A stretch of 64,000 nt of DNA from Paenibacillus monticola (GCF_009664975.1 NZ_WJXB01000006.1:1-64000); one strand, 5' to 3'; shown: positions 53,028 through 62,021, counted from the first letter of the stretch. Notes: a model not told the origin generated them from the sequence alone. Numbers and translations: made by a program.

Positions 53028-53403
53028 CCCGGCGGATAAAGCTGCAACGAGTAAACAGTCTCTCGACGTTACTGGCCTCCTGCTGCTGTCTCCTGCCTTC
53101 GCCCTACTCATTTATGGCATTGCCCAGATCAGCAAATATGGCGGTTTAAATAGTAGTAGAGTGGTAGTTTCGCTGGTGGTTGGTCTGGCCCTCATGGCCG
53201 CGTTTATCTTCCACGCCTTACGTACCACAAAAGCACCCCTGCTTGACCTGCGTTTGTTCAAATCGCGCACTTTTTTCGCTTCAAATGTTACGGTCTTTCT
53301 TGCCGGCATGGTCATGAACGGAGCCTTGCTCCTTCTCCCCTTATATTATCAGCAGGTGCGCGGTGAAACGGTATTGTTTACCGGAATATTGTTGATTCCC
53401 CAA
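53028..53403 (+). pseudogene. MFS (DHA2) transporter, internal fragment
   Basis: About 125 codons homologous to the middle of DHA2 exporters (SLDVTGLLLLSPAFALLIYG, APLLDLRLFKSRTFFASN, GALLLLPLYYQQVRG, GILLIPQ). Both ends are cut: a TetR fragment on the left and an XRE-regulator fragment on the right. The intact exporter at 44450 has the corresponding region, but the two are clearly different proteins. Remnant of a lost exporter. Confidence 0.7.
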
Positions 53404-53404
53404 A

Positions 53405-53765
53405 GCAACGACTCCGATTGACAAGGCACCAACAGCAACATTGCCAATGGCCAGAATTCCTCTGGCTACGTAAAAGCCACGTCCGATATTAACATAAATC
53501 AACGGAACACCGAACAAGATTCTCTTGCTTTTGTATTCATAACGAAACATGGATTTCAAATCTACGATGTGAGGCTTACAGTAGGGTCAGCTATTCCAAT
53601 ATTGTTGGGAACGTCCTTGACCAGATGATCCACACTTACTTGAAACAACTCGCTTAACCCAATCAACTTATCCATTTCAGGATAGGATTGCCCCGATTCC
53701 CACTTTGATACGGCTTGCCGTGATACACCCATAACCTCTGCCAAATTCTCCTGGGACAAACCCGT
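53405..53765 (-). pseudogene. XRE-family regulator with membrane-type C-terminus, broken
   Basis: The right part reads as a Cro/CI helix-turn-helix (GLSQENLAEVMGVSRQAVSK, WESGQSYPEMDKLIGLSELF) lacking its first ten or so residues; at about 53560-53575 the frame shifts and hits a stop, and the sense continues in another frame as FRYEYKSKRILFGVPLIYVN then GILAIGNVAVGALSIGVVALG, the glycine-rich C-terminus found on such regulators. The 3' end is cut by the MFS fragment, the 5' end by the TetR gene. Clearly non-functional. Confidence 0.75.
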
Positions 53766-54365
53766 TCAGGTATCAAGCAATTGAAACGCCGCGTTGCCTA
53801 CGATATGCGTAATCATTAAAGCAATTGCACTTGGGGGTTGTTGCCTGCCGGTTTCAATCCAATGCTGCAGGATGCTAAGATTTGCTGAAGCAATGGAGGT
53901 GACCATATAGTCATATGGAATAATCGTATTCGATATATCCAAGTCTATCTGGAGTACCTTGGATAAATGCTGAGTTTTCAGGAATTCCTTGATTCGAATA
54001 GCAAAGGATGGGTCACCTTTCGGGCCTAGAATAACTCGAAAGAAATCAGCGTTTTCTCCAAAATACTCTACAACCTTCACCATGGCGGGATAGGGCTCTC
54101 TTTTTTCAGCATATTGAAGATATTCATGAGAATCGAGCTTGTCCATCCGCTGTCTCAGACCTTCCCAGATCTCTTCCTTAACCTGTTTGAGCATATCCAT
54201 GGAATCCATATAATGCAAATAAAAGGTCCCCCGGTTGATATCCGCTTCCTTCGTTAAATCACTGACCGTTATCCGCTCGGCGCCCTTTCTCTCCATCACC
54301 TCAATCAAGGCTTTACGCAAAAGCTTCTTCGTTCTTACCTTTCGACGGTCTATTTTTTCCGACAT
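53766..54365 (-). CDS. TetR/AcrR-family regulator
   Basis: 199 residues with an N-terminal helix-turn-helix (KGAERITVSDLTKEADINRG, TFYLHYMDSMDMLKQV) and a TetR-type C-terminal domain. RBS GGGGAG before ATG. Divergent from the SDR gene at 54541 and presumably its repressor. Its stop codon coincides with the junction to the XRE remnant, so the last few residues may have been altered by recombination, though length is normal. Confidence 0.88.
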   Translation of the reverse strand: MSEKIDRRKVRTKKLLRKALIEVMERKGAERITVSDLTKEADINRGTFYLHYMDSMDMLKQVKEEIWEGLRQRMDKLDSHEYLQYAEKREPYPAMVKVVEYFGENADFFRVILGPKGDPSFAIRIKEFLKTQHLSKVLQIDLDISNTIIPYDYMVTSIASANLSILQHWIETGRQQPPSAIALMITHIVGNAAFQLLDT

Positions 54366-54501
54366 CTATTCTACTCCCCATAATTTTTTTGAAGATAATC
54401 AACATCTTTCCGAATTTGTATTCATTACAGTACAACTCTCCACAATTCTGATTATTGAGTTCATTTTACCCCTATTATATGATTCAACTAGAGAAATAAT
54501 C

Positions 54502-54513
54502 AACATTGATGTT
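54502..54513. promoter_or_regulatory. Short palindrome in the TetR-SDR intergenic region
   Basis: AACATTGATGTT, a 5-2-5 inverted repeat about 28 bases upstream of the SDR start; a related ATCAACATC lies near 54397 close to the tetR start. Possible TetR operator. Confidence 0.3.
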
Positions 54514-54540
54514 CAATAAAATACGAGAGGTGAGTGCAGC

Positions 54541-55405
54541 ATGGATCATTCAGATCAAAGGGTAATTGTTATGGTCACTGGAGCAAATTCCGGATTAGGT
54601 AAAGCAACCGCCCTTACTTTAGCGAAGCAAAACGCACATGTCGTGATGGTCTGTCGGGATCGGAACAGAGGGGAACTGGCAAGAAAAGACATTATGAGGG
54701 AAAGCGGAAATCCGCATGTGGATTTGCATATTTGCGATTTTTCCGGGTTGGATAATATTAAGAGATTTGCACAACTGTACAATGAAAAATACGATCGGTT
54801 AGATGTCCTGATTAATAATGCAGGAGTGATCACACGGGAGCGGCTTTTGACAAAGGAAGGCTTTGAAATGCAATTTGGCGTCAATCATCTGGCCCCATTT
54901 TTATTAACCAACTTATTGTTGGAATCACTCCAAAGAAGTAAAGCCGGACGAATCGTAACGGTATCCTCTCTTGGCCATGTATCATGTATATGGTAAGATT
55001 TTTTTCAATGATTTGCACTTTTCTAAAAAATATCGTTTTTTCAAAGCTTATGCGCAATCCAAACTCGCTAATATTTTGTTCACCTATGAACTGGCTCGTC
55101 GTTTGAAAGATACCAAGGTTACAGCGAATTGCCTCAATCCCGGCGAGACTAAGACCAATATTAGCGTATATACGGAAGGAGGGTTGGCACAATTTATAAC
55201 TCGTCTCTTTCAACCCTTGTTAAAAACACCGGAGGCGGCAGCGGATACATCCGTTTACTTAGCTTTATCACCAGATGTTCAAGGTGTAACCGGAAAATAT
55301 TTCAAAAACCGAAAAAAAAAATCAAAATCAATGACCTATGATCCAAAATTGGCAGCACGCTTATGGGAGGTCAGCTCTGAACTGGTTGACCTTGATCAAC
55401 GCTAA
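54541..55405 (+). pseudogene. SDR oxidoreductase disrupted by a 7-bp tandem duplication
   Basis: A retinol-dehydrogenase-like SDR read in two frames. The first part has TGANSGLG, VCRDRNRGE, NNAGV and VTVSSLGH and ends at a stop near 54996; the second resumes at VYGKIFFNDLHF with the YAQSK active site and runs to 55405. The sequence CATGTAT is present twice in tandem at 54976-54982 and 54983-54989. Removing one copy restores one frame of 285 residues, normal for the family. RBS GAGAGGTGAG. It is the likely target of the divergent TetR gene. Its stop overlaps the convergent DUF1697 gene by 4 bases. Confidence 0.85.
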
Positions 55406-55956
55406 TCCAGCATGAGTTTATGGATTTTCTGAATGGTATTGATGTTTCTTGAAGTCAGTTTACTTTTATATTTTTTGTTCCCCAATACTTTGGAACCAAA
55501 ATCAGAACTGAGTGTAGAGCCTTTTGGAACCGTCCAAAAGACTCCGCATTCTAGTACCCTTAGTTGCTCCTGTGGCGTTTGGGGCATGGAATCAAAAAGC
55601 TCTTTTAAATCCAAAACCATTTCCTTATCATCACACAGCAAGAGGTAATTGTGGCATTCCTCCGCAACATCCATGGTTTGCGCGGCAATAACTATATCCT
55701 GAATGTCTCTGCTGCTGCGGATAATCACATGGGCCTCATAAGAAAAATACTTACTCAGCTCTTCTTCAATAAAAGACTTAGAATCCTGTCCTCCATTTAT
55801 CCCTTCAGCTATAGTGAAAATCACATTGCCTGTGGCAAGTATAGTTTTAGCGTCTCTAAAACCCATCTTGATAAAAGCCTCTTTCAAGGCATCCATTTTA
55901 ATATTTATTCCGTTTACATTAATCCCACGTAGGAATGCACAATATTTGTCCTCCAT
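55402..55956 (-). CDS. DUF1697 family protein
   Basis: 184 residues with the DUF1697 pattern: YCAFLRGINVNG at the N-terminus, LKEAFIKMGFRDAKTILATGNVIF, then the C-terminal NTIQKIHKLM. Proteins of this family are widespread, small and cytoplasmic, with no established function. Convergent with the broken SDR gene. RBS GGTGATGGGG-like, modest. Confidence 0.88.
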   Translation of the reverse strand: MEDKYCAFLRGINVNGINIKMDALKEAFIKMGFRDAKTILATGNVIFTIAEGINGGQDSKSFIEEELSKYFSYEAHVIIRSSRDIQDIVIAAQTMDVAEECHNYLLLCDDKEMVLDLKELFDSMPQTPQEQLRVLECGVFWTVPKGSTLSSDFGSKVLGNKKYKSKLTSRNINTIQKIHKLMLD

Positions 55957-56099
55957 ACCCCATCACCAGCTTCCGTTCATTGGATTAGTGTATTCCCTAC
56001 ACCTGTAAGCCCTTTTATTATAGAGTACTATATACACCCGAGCAATCAAACACAAATGCCTGGGAGTAGTGCTGGGATCTATATGATGAGAAAGTATAA

Positions 56100-56140
56100 A
56101 AGCAGATTGATTGATCACCCAAGTGACCCTCAATCTGCTT
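56100..56140 (-). terminator. Terminator of the siderophore-binding protein gene
   Basis: Perfect 11-base stem AAGCAGATTGA/TCAATCTGCTT with an inner TCAC/GTGA pairing; on the minus strand it is followed by TTTTATAC. It lies 28 bases past the stop. Confidence 0.7.
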
Positions 56141-56168
56141 CTTCTGTTAACGTTCCCCTCTACTCGTC

Positions 56169-57239
56169 TTATGGTTTAGTAACCAGTTCAGATGCCAGCT
56201 TGTCCGCTCCGTCAAATATGGAGTAGCTGTACCCCCAGAACTGGTTGAAATCGATCACGTAAATCGTTTTGTTCTTGATAGCATTCAGACTTTGTAGTGA
56301 AGCATCTGCGTAGAAAGCCCCCAGTGTCTGCTCCGAATCAGGTCCTCCGGTATACGATGAGAGCAACAGAACATCTGGGTTGGTCGCGATTAGCTGCTCC
56401 TTGCTGATGTCACCTGTAACCGTGCCGAAGCTGTTTTTGAGTCCAAGTAGACCAAGCACATCGCCCGCAAAAGTGTCTGTATTCCCACTGTAAATCGCGA
56501 TTGCCCCCTCTCCGCCATCCGAAACATACGCAAAGGTCTTCTCTCCACTGGCTGCTGTAGCATCCTTAAGTGTTTGTGCGCGCTTGTTCAATTCCTCAAT
56601 ATAGGCAGATGCCTTCTCCTGTACGTCAAAGATCTGGCCGAGCTGTTCAATATCTTTGTACAGACTTTCAAGTGTAGCTCCCTTGACGCTGGTGTTCTGT
56701 ACGAACGTCTTAATGCCCAACTCGTTTAGCCCTTCTACAGTCCCGACACCCCAATCCGCATCCGCATACAGATCACTTCGTCCCAGCACCAGATCAGGAC
56801 TTGCACCAACAACCAGCTCTTTACTGGCATATTCTTTGGAGATTACCGGAATCTTCTTAAATTCCTCTGCCACAGCCGGATCTCCCTCACCGTATAGTGC
56901 GGCTACCCCTACCATTTTGTCGGTCAGTCCCAGCTTGATCAGCAGCTCAGCAGCTCCCTGAGTATTGGCCACTACCTTTTCAGGAGCCTTGTCAAAAATT
57001 TGCGATTTGGCCTTCCATTCCGTTCCTTCGCCGTTGTTCGTAAAGTTCTCAACCGTGAGTGGATATACCGTCTTGCTGCTTGGAGCAGCTTCCTCTGCCT
57101 GTGTATTACTGTCCGCACCCGCTGTTGAGTTTGCAGCTTCATTCTGATTCTGCGTGTTCGACGAACAGGCTGCTATCATAACTGCCATTAACAAAACCGC
57201 TGTCAGCGGCACATATTTACTAAATACATTCTTCATCAT
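56169..57239 (-). CDS. Iron-siderophore ABC importer, binding lipoprotein
   Basis: 356 residues. Signal peptide with lipobox IAAC (Cys25), Asn/Gln/Ala linker and a class III (FepB/FhuD-type) binding fold: VVANTQGAAELLIKLGLTDK, ASPDLVLGRSDLY and NPDVLLLSSYTG. It binds a ferric siderophore outside the cell for the divergent permease/ATPase. AAGGGG lies six bases before the first ATG. The shared promoter contains two Fur boxes, so iron repression is very likely. Confidence 0.92.
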   Translation of the reverse strand: MMKNVFSKYVPLTAVLLMAVMIAACSSNTQNQNEAANSTAGADSNTQAEEAAPSSKTVYPLTVENFTNNGEGTEWKAKSQIFDKAPEKVVANTQGAAELLIKLGLTDKMVGVAALYGEGDPAVAEEFKKIPVISKEYASKELVVGASPDLVLGRSDLYADADWGVGTVEGLNELGIKTFVQNTSVKGATLESLYKDIEQLGQIFDVQEKASAYIEELNKRAQTLKDATAASGEKTFAYVSDGGEGAIAIYSGNTDTFAGDVLGLLGLKNSFGTVTGDISKEQLIATNPDVLLLSSYTGGPDSEQTLGAFYADASLQSLNAIKNKTIYVIDFNQFWGYSYSIFDGADKLASELVTKP

Positions 57240-57288
57240 TCCAAACCCCTTTTCGTTATGTAAGTTTGCTCACTGGATTACACTCGTA

Positions 57289-57362
57289 AGAATATAGAAG
57301 GTTGGATAGTCTGTCAATGAGAATAATTATCATTGACAATCATTCTCATTATGAAATATAGT
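57289..57362. promoter_or_regulatory. Divergent promoters with double Fur box
   Basis: TGAGAATAATTATCA (57318-57332) matches the 7-1-7 Fur box TGATAATNATTATCA with one change and TGACAATCATTCTCA (57334-57348) with two. They sit between divergent promoters: minus-strand TTGACA (57312-57317) with TATTCT 17 bases on (57289-57294), and plus-strand TTGACA (57333-57338) with TATAGT 18 bases on (57357-57362). Fur binding would cover both -35 boxes. Confidence 0.85.
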
Positions 57363-57385
57363 TAAAATTAAACACATTAAGGAGA

Positions 57386-58510
57386 ATGTTGCGTGCCATG
57401 CAAACTGCTCTAGTACCACCATCAGAACCAAAACCTAAGCAATCCATGATTCATTCCCGTTCCGGTTTTATGGCAATAATTGCTGTCCTGCTGATTATTG
57501 CTGTATTGTCTGTTGGCGCAGCCGTTTCCTTTGGACAGGTGGCCATCCCCTTCTCACAATCCTACCGGATTCTGCTCTACCACATCACCAGCATTCAAAT
57601 CGGAGACATCCATGACCTGTCTTCCGGTTCATTCGTCGATATCATCTGGAAGATCCGTTTACCCCGAGTCCTAATGGCTATGTTCATCGGGGCCGGCCTG
57701 ACGTTATGCGGAACTATCATGCAAGCTGCCGTCCAGAATCCTTTGGCAGATCCTTACATACTCGGCATTTCGTCCGGCGCTTCTCTCGGCGCAACGTTTG
57801 CCATCTTAATCGGCTTTGGCTCAATGGGTTTATTGGGTCAAACGGGGCTGGCCTTCTGGGCCTTTGCTGGTGCGGTTGGCGCTTCACTGTTGGTACTGAT
57901 TCTGGCAAGCGCAGGCAGTAAAATGACTTCGGTTAAGTTAGTACTGGCCGGTATGGTCATTAATGCTTTATGTACAGCCTTCGCCAATTTCATTGTTTAT
58001 TTTGCCAATAATGCTGAGGGCATCAAGACCGTAACCTTCTGGACGATGGGCAGCCTGGCCGCTTCAAGCTGGGACAAGCTGCCGCTGATCTCCATATCCG
58101 TCGCGTTGGCTATATTCTTTTTCCTACTGCAATTCCGCGTATTGAACGCCATGCTGCTCGGGGATGAGACAGCGGTCACCTTGGGAATTCATCTGGGCGC
58201 TTACCGCAGAGCTTACATGATCATAACCGCGCTGATTACCGGGGTGATGGTGGCGAGCTGTGGCATGATTGGATTCGTGGGATTGATTATCCCCCATTTG
58301 GTTAGAGGACTCGTCGGCTCCGATCACCGAAGACTGCTACCAGCATCCGTATTGTTCGGTGCCATCTTCCTAATCTGGACAGATGTGATCGCCCGAACCA
58401 TTGTTCCGAATGTGGAGCTGCCGATTGGGATCATTACCGCTCTTATTGGCGCCCCGATGTTCATGTACATGCTGATCAAAAAAGGCTATGCGTTTGGAGG
58501 CCAATCCTAA
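57386..58510 (+). CDS. Iron-siderophore ABC importer, FecCD-type permease
   Basis: 374 residues, ten or so membrane helices, FecCD family: RLPRVLMAMFIGAGLTLCGT, QNPLADPYILGISSGASLGA, FVGLIIPHLVRGLVGSDHR and ELPIGIITALIGAPMF. A single permease gene suggests that it works as a homodimer, or with a partner elsewhere. The start is uncertain: ATG 57386 is one base from GGAG, TTG 57389 four, ATG 57398 thirteen. The stop overlaps the ATPase start by one base (TAATG). Confidence 0.93.
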   Translation: MLRAMQTALVPPSEPKPKQSMIHSRSGFMAIIAVLLIIAVLSVGAAVSFGQVAIPFSQSYRILLYHITSIQIGDIHDLSSGSFVDIIWKIRLPRVLMAMFIGAGLTLCGTIMQAAVQNPLADPYILGISSGASLGATFAILIGFGSMGLLGQTGLAFWAFAGAVGASLLVLILASAGSKMTSVKLVLAGMVINALCTAFANFIVYFANNAEGIKTVTFWTMGSLAASSWDKLPLISISVALAIFFFLLQFRVLNAMLLGDETAVTLGIHLGAYRRAYMIITALITGVMVASCGMIGFVGLIIPHLVRGLVGSDHRRLLPASVLFGAIFLIWTDVIARTIVPNVELPIGIITALIGAPMFMYMLIKKGYAFGGQS

Positions 58511-59277
58511 TGAATCTGAACGTTGAACATCTGTGTGTATCTTTTTCCGAGGCGAATATTGTAAGGGATGTGTCCCTGAGGGTTAACAACAAGCAATTCG
58601 TAGGCCTGATCGGGCCAAATGGCTGCGGAAAGTCCACACTGCTTAAAAGTATCTATAAAGTCATCAAACCACGCCAAGGCGATGTTTATTTATCTGAATT
58701 GGACGTTATCAAATCAAGCCCCCGAAAAGTGGCGCAAAAGCTGGGCGTAGTCGGCCAGTTCAATGAACTGAGCTTTGACTTCACGGTACGCGAAATGGTC
58801 GCGATGGGCCGAACTCCGCATAAAGGAATGCTGGAAACCGACAACCAAGAGGACGACAGCATCGTCACAGCCGCTCTGCACAAGGTGAATCTGGACACCT
58901 ATGCTGGACGCAGCTATAATTCTTTGTCCGGTGGTGAGAAACAACGTGTCATCCTGGCCCGCGTGCTGGCCCAGCAGCCCGAATTCATGATTCTGGATGA
59001 ACCGACCAACCATCTGGACATTAAATATCAGTTGCAAATTTTGAATATCGTAAAAAGACTGGACATCGGCATTCTGGCTGCGCTCCATGATCTCACGCTG
59101 GCCGCGCAATATTGCGACTACCTCTATGTGATGAAGGAAGGTCAAGTCGCAGCCAGTGGCAAGCCAGAGGATATTTTGACGAAGGAATTGATCGGGGAAG
59201 TATTTGATGTAGCCTGTGAGACTTACCGCAACCCCGTGACCGGCGCGCTTGGAATAGCTTATTTGGAGACTAGATAA
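58510..59277 (+). CDS. Iron-siderophore ABC importer, ATPase
   Basis: 255-residue FepC/FhuC-type ATP-binding subunit: Walker A GPNGCGKSTLL, Q-loop GVVGQFNE, signature LSGGEKQR, Walker B FMILDEPTNHLD and switch His in ALHDLTLA. Co-translated with the permease and followed by a terminator. Together with the divergent lipoprotein it makes a complete import system. Confidence 0.95.
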   Translation: MNLNVEHLCVSFSEANIVRDVSLRVNNKQFVGLIGPNGCGKSTLLKSIYKVIKPRQGDVYLSELDVIKSSPRKVAQKLGVVGQFNELSFDFTVREMVAMGRTPHKGMLETDNQEDDSIVTAALHKVNLDTYAGRSYNSLSGGEKQRVILARVLAQQPEFMILDEPTNHLDIKYQLQILNIVKRLDIGILAALHDLTLAAQYCDYLYVMKEGQVAASGKPEDILTKELIGEVFDVACETYRNPVTGALGIAYLETR

Positions 59278-59312
59278 CTGTTCTTATACAAGTTGATTAG
59301 CTCAACAAAAAC

Positions 59313-59348
59313 AGACCGCCACCTAGTCCAACGGATGCGGTCTATTTT
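59313..59348 (+). terminator. Terminator of the siderophore importer operon
   Basis: Seven-base stem AGACCGC/GCGGTCT with a 17-base loop followed by ATTTTTG, 36 bases past the ATPase stop. Confidence 0.6.
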
Positions 59349-59380
59349 TGCGTGTATATATTCAGTCAGCGTTCTTTCAG

Positions 59381-60445
59381 TCAGTGTTCTTCCGTACATA
59401 GCCCCCCCAGCGATATCTCACTCTCGCCATGATCGCGCATCTTCTCCGCAAATTTAGCGATAGTATCCATGACTCTCGTACTTTGGACCGGATAATTCCC
59501 TACTGAGCTTTCTGCTGACAGCATCACGGCATCCGTCCCGTCCAGTACAGCCTGAGAAATATCCATTACCTCCGCGCGTGTCGGTACCGGGTGATCGACC
59601 ATGGATTGAAGCATTTGGGTAGCAGTGATCACATAGGTCTTCGCTCGGCTGCATTCGCGCAGAATCGCTTTCTCTATGAAAGGGATTCGCTCGAACGGTA
59701 ACTCTACGCCAAGATCCCCTCTCGCAATCATGATCCCATCTGACGACTCCATAATAGATGTAAAGTTACGCACAGCTTGAACAGTTTCGATCTTGGACAT
59801 GAGTTTAGGTTGACTGTATTTCCTAAGAGTAGATACAAACTCGCGAATCCCCTCCAGATGAGACGCCTCACGGATAAACGAACATGCGATCCAATCCACA
59901 TGATGCTCCAGCAGAAACTGAAGATCCCGTTTGTCTTTTTCAGTAATGGCAGGCAAGTGAAGTCTTGTTCCTGGAAGGTTGACGCCTTTATGGCTGCCGA
60001 TAGTTCCTCCTACTACAACTCTTGTAGTGATGCTATCCGAATGCTTGTCCGTCACCTCAAGCTTGACTTCCCCGTCATTGATTAAGATTACGGCTCCTAG
60101 TTGAATATCTTCCATTACACCTGGATTATCGAGCGCCGCTCGTTCTCTGCCACCCGGCTCATCCGACTGATCGAGGGTAAACGTGTGGCCCTCTACTAAT
60201 CGAACTGCATCCCCTTGCACAATCTTCAGCCGAATTTTGGGTCCTTGCAAGTCACCCAAGATCCGTACGGGCTGTCCCAATTCGGCAGCGGCTGCCTGCA
60301 AAATGTCGATAACCTGTTTATGCTCCTCATGGCTTCCGTGTGACATATTAAGCCGTGCGATCGTCATCCCGCTGCGCAGCAATTCCTTTAGCACAGCAGA
60401 TGAAGAACTTGCTGGACCTATCGTGCAGACCAAATCAATACTCAT
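59381..60445 (-). CDS. Pyruvate kinase-like protein lacking the C-terminal domain
   Basis: 354 residues, against about 470-585 for housekeeping pyruvate kinases. The catalytic A and B domains look complete: VCTIGPASSS, ARLNMSHGSHEEH, LGDLQGPKIR, MSKIET with the catalytic Lys, MIARGDLGVELP and VITATQMLQSM; the allosteric C domain (and PEP-utiliser extra domain) is absent. It ends at its own stop without signs of a cut. Probably a second, non-allosteric isozyme that makes pyruvate and ATP from PEP. RBS GGGGAG is ten bases before ATG. It stands alone and convergent with the iron operon. Confidence 0.85.
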   Translation of the reverse strand: MSIDLVCTIGPASSSSAVLKELLRSGMTIARLNMSHGSHEEHKQVIDILQAAAAELGQPVRILGDLQGPKIRLKIVQGDAVRLVEGHTFTLDQSDEPGGRERAALDNPGVMEDIQLGAVILINDGEVKLEVTDKHSDSITTRVVVGGTIGSHKGVNLPGTRLHLPAITEKDKRDLQFLLEHHVDWIACSFIREASHLEGIREFVSTLRKYSQPKLMSKIETVQAVRNFTSIMESSDGIMIARGDLGVELPFERIPFIEKAILRECSRAKTYVITATQMLQSMVDHPVPTRAEVMDISQAVLDGTDAVMLSAESSVGNYPVQSTRVMDTIAKFAEKMRDHGESEISLGGLCTEEH

Positions 60446-60578
60446 GTGAACTCAGCTCCCCTACCTAATTTACATCCCTGTCACCTTTAATATCTGTTTG
60501 CATTGTACGTTTATTGTAACTAAACTATACATGATAGCAGTAGTTTCCACTTCATCACGTAGAAGGAGATATTAAATC

Positions 60579-60974
60579 ATGAAATTGAGCCTGAATTGGA
60601 TTACACTCAGGGTGCGCGATCTGGAGAAATCCCTTCATTTTTATCACAGTATTCTGGGGCTTCCGATCGAACGCAGATTTGTTAGCAATGGAAAACAGAT
60701 TGTCATGTTAGGTTCAGCGGGGCAGCCCAAGATCGAGCTTATCCAAGGAAATGACCAGATTTTGAAGCTGGATTGCGGTGTTTCTGTTGGTTTTGAGATA
60801 GAGTCGCTCGATGCGGCCATAGAGCATTTGACAAGCCAGGGTATCCCGATAGAGCGCGGACCGATCACGCCAAACCCACACCTGCGGTTCTTTTATGTAC
60901 TGGACCCGGACGGCTTTGAAGTGCAGCTTGCGAAGCACAGCCAGAGTGGGGCTTTTCAAGATAACAATGCTTGA
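60579..60974 (+). CDS. VOC-family (glyoxalase/bleomycin-resistance fold) protein
   Basis: 131 residues, two beta-alpha-beta-beta-beta units: N-terminal LNWITLRVRDLEKSLHFYHS, then RFFYVLDPDGFEVQLAKHS at the end. Possible metal ligands of this fold (a His or Glu in each half) are not obvious, so the enzymatic role is uncertain. Single gene with strong RBS AGAAGGAG. Confidence 0.9.
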   Translation: MKLSLNWITLRVRDLEKSLHFYHSILGLPIERRFVSNGKQIVMLGSAGQPKIELIQGNDQILKLDCGVSVGFEIESLDAAIEHLTSQGIPIERGPITPNPHLRFFYVLDPDGFEVQLAKHSQSGAFQDNNA

Positions 60975-60988
60975 CCTATGCATAACCC

Positions 60989-61344
60989 TTAGTTTGTTTT
61001 CTCATCTTCCTCATCTTCTTCAAAACCGCCATATTGATCGGTTGCTTCTCCTTTGCTCTCCATAATCAGGGGTAGTTTCTCGTTCGGCTGCACTTCCGCG
61101 TCTCCCAGATACTGAACAATAATACGCCATTCATCACCATAGTCGAATAAGAGCAACAGCTTTTGTTTGGGTGTATGGAATACTTTGTTGATTTTCGCCC
61201 TTTTCACACCGGGGAACTCCATCTTCTCACCGATATCAGCATTACCGCAAGATCGTACAAGGAAGCTCCATCAGCAATTGCAATTTTACGAAAAGGCCGC
61301 CCACGAACGGTACTGTTCCAATCGTTTAAGGATACTTTAAATAA
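60989..61344 (-). pseudogene. pRiA4b ORF-3-like gene, decayed
   Basis: The 3' part (60989-61222 and slightly upstream) reads as the C-terminus of the plasmid pRiA4b ORF-3-like family: KLLLLFDYGDEWRIIVQYLG, ESKGEATDQYGGFEED. Upstream, in a frame shifted by two, comes RGRPFRKIAIADGASLYDLAV, which fits the N-terminal part of the same family. The 40 or so residues expected between the two are missing and the 5' end lacks a start. I read this as an internally deleted, frameshifted remnant; the 77-residue C-terminal frame alone could conceivably be translated. Confidence 0.6.
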
Positions 61345-61376
61345 TTAAGTTTAATTATTCATTGTCATATTCCACT

Positions 61377-61964
61377 TTATTTAATCTGACCTTCTTGTAG
61401 CAAATATTGCACCGCATTCTGGAGTTCTGCCTGCACCTTCTTGTATTCTATGGCATGCCAGGCTCTAAGCAGCGGCACAAACCGAACATTGCCTGTCTCT
61501 TTGATCTTCTCAATCAATAGAAGGATCATTCCACGGTTCCGGTCCTTAAGCGTTTCAACGTATATATAGTCACGCTCATCCAGCATTGAAGTAAGCTTGA
61601 GGAGCAATTCCTCAGCATATGTCTCACGTTCAATCGCCCACCCTATATCAGAAAAAACAATCATAGGTAATCTGTCGCTATATTCAATTTTCAGATATCT
61701 GTTGCGGATCATCCAATCTATTCGGTGCATAATCTCATCCAACTTCAAGTCCTGATAATAGCCATAAACTGGAGACCGTTGAAGCTCATGCTGTAAGATC
61801 CGCTTGTCTTTGGAGCCTTTTAGTATTAAGGCCAGCATGTTTCTCCCACCTGTCATGATCAGTTCTTCGGCAGCACGAAGGATCGCTCTGATCTCTTGCT
61901 CTGTCAGACTCTTAATATCGCCAGAATCCAGGTGCACTTCAACTTTCGGGCTTCTTCTACCCAT
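61377..61964 (-). CDS. RQC-minor-1-type DNA-binding protein
   Basis: 195 residues. An N-terminal region around SLTEQEIRAILRAAEELI and GGRNMLALILKGSKDKRILQ leads to a winged-helix of RecQ C-terminal (RQC) type (PVYGYYQDLKLDEIMHRIDW, LKIEYSDRLPMIVFSDIGW). Stand-alone RQC proteins of this kind are found in Firmicutes; they bind DNA, but their role is not established. Start ATG 61964 with AGGAGG seven bases upstream rather than the GTG just before it. It is 57 bases downstream of the ABC-F gene on the same strand. Confidence 0.82.
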   Translation of the reverse strand: MGRRSPKVEVHLDSGDIKSLTEQEIRAILRAAEELIMTGGRNMLALILKGSKDKRILQHELQRSPVYGYYQDLKLDEIMHRIDWMIRNRYLKIEYSDRLPMIVFSDIGWAIERETYAEELLLKLTSMLDERDYIYVETLKDRNRGMILLLIEKIKETGNVRFVPLLRAWHAIEYKKVQAELQNAVQYLLQEGQIK

Positions 61965-62021
61965 CACTTATCCTCCTTCTATTATTGAATGTCACTGTAC
62001 TTATATCCCCACGTTGGAGAA

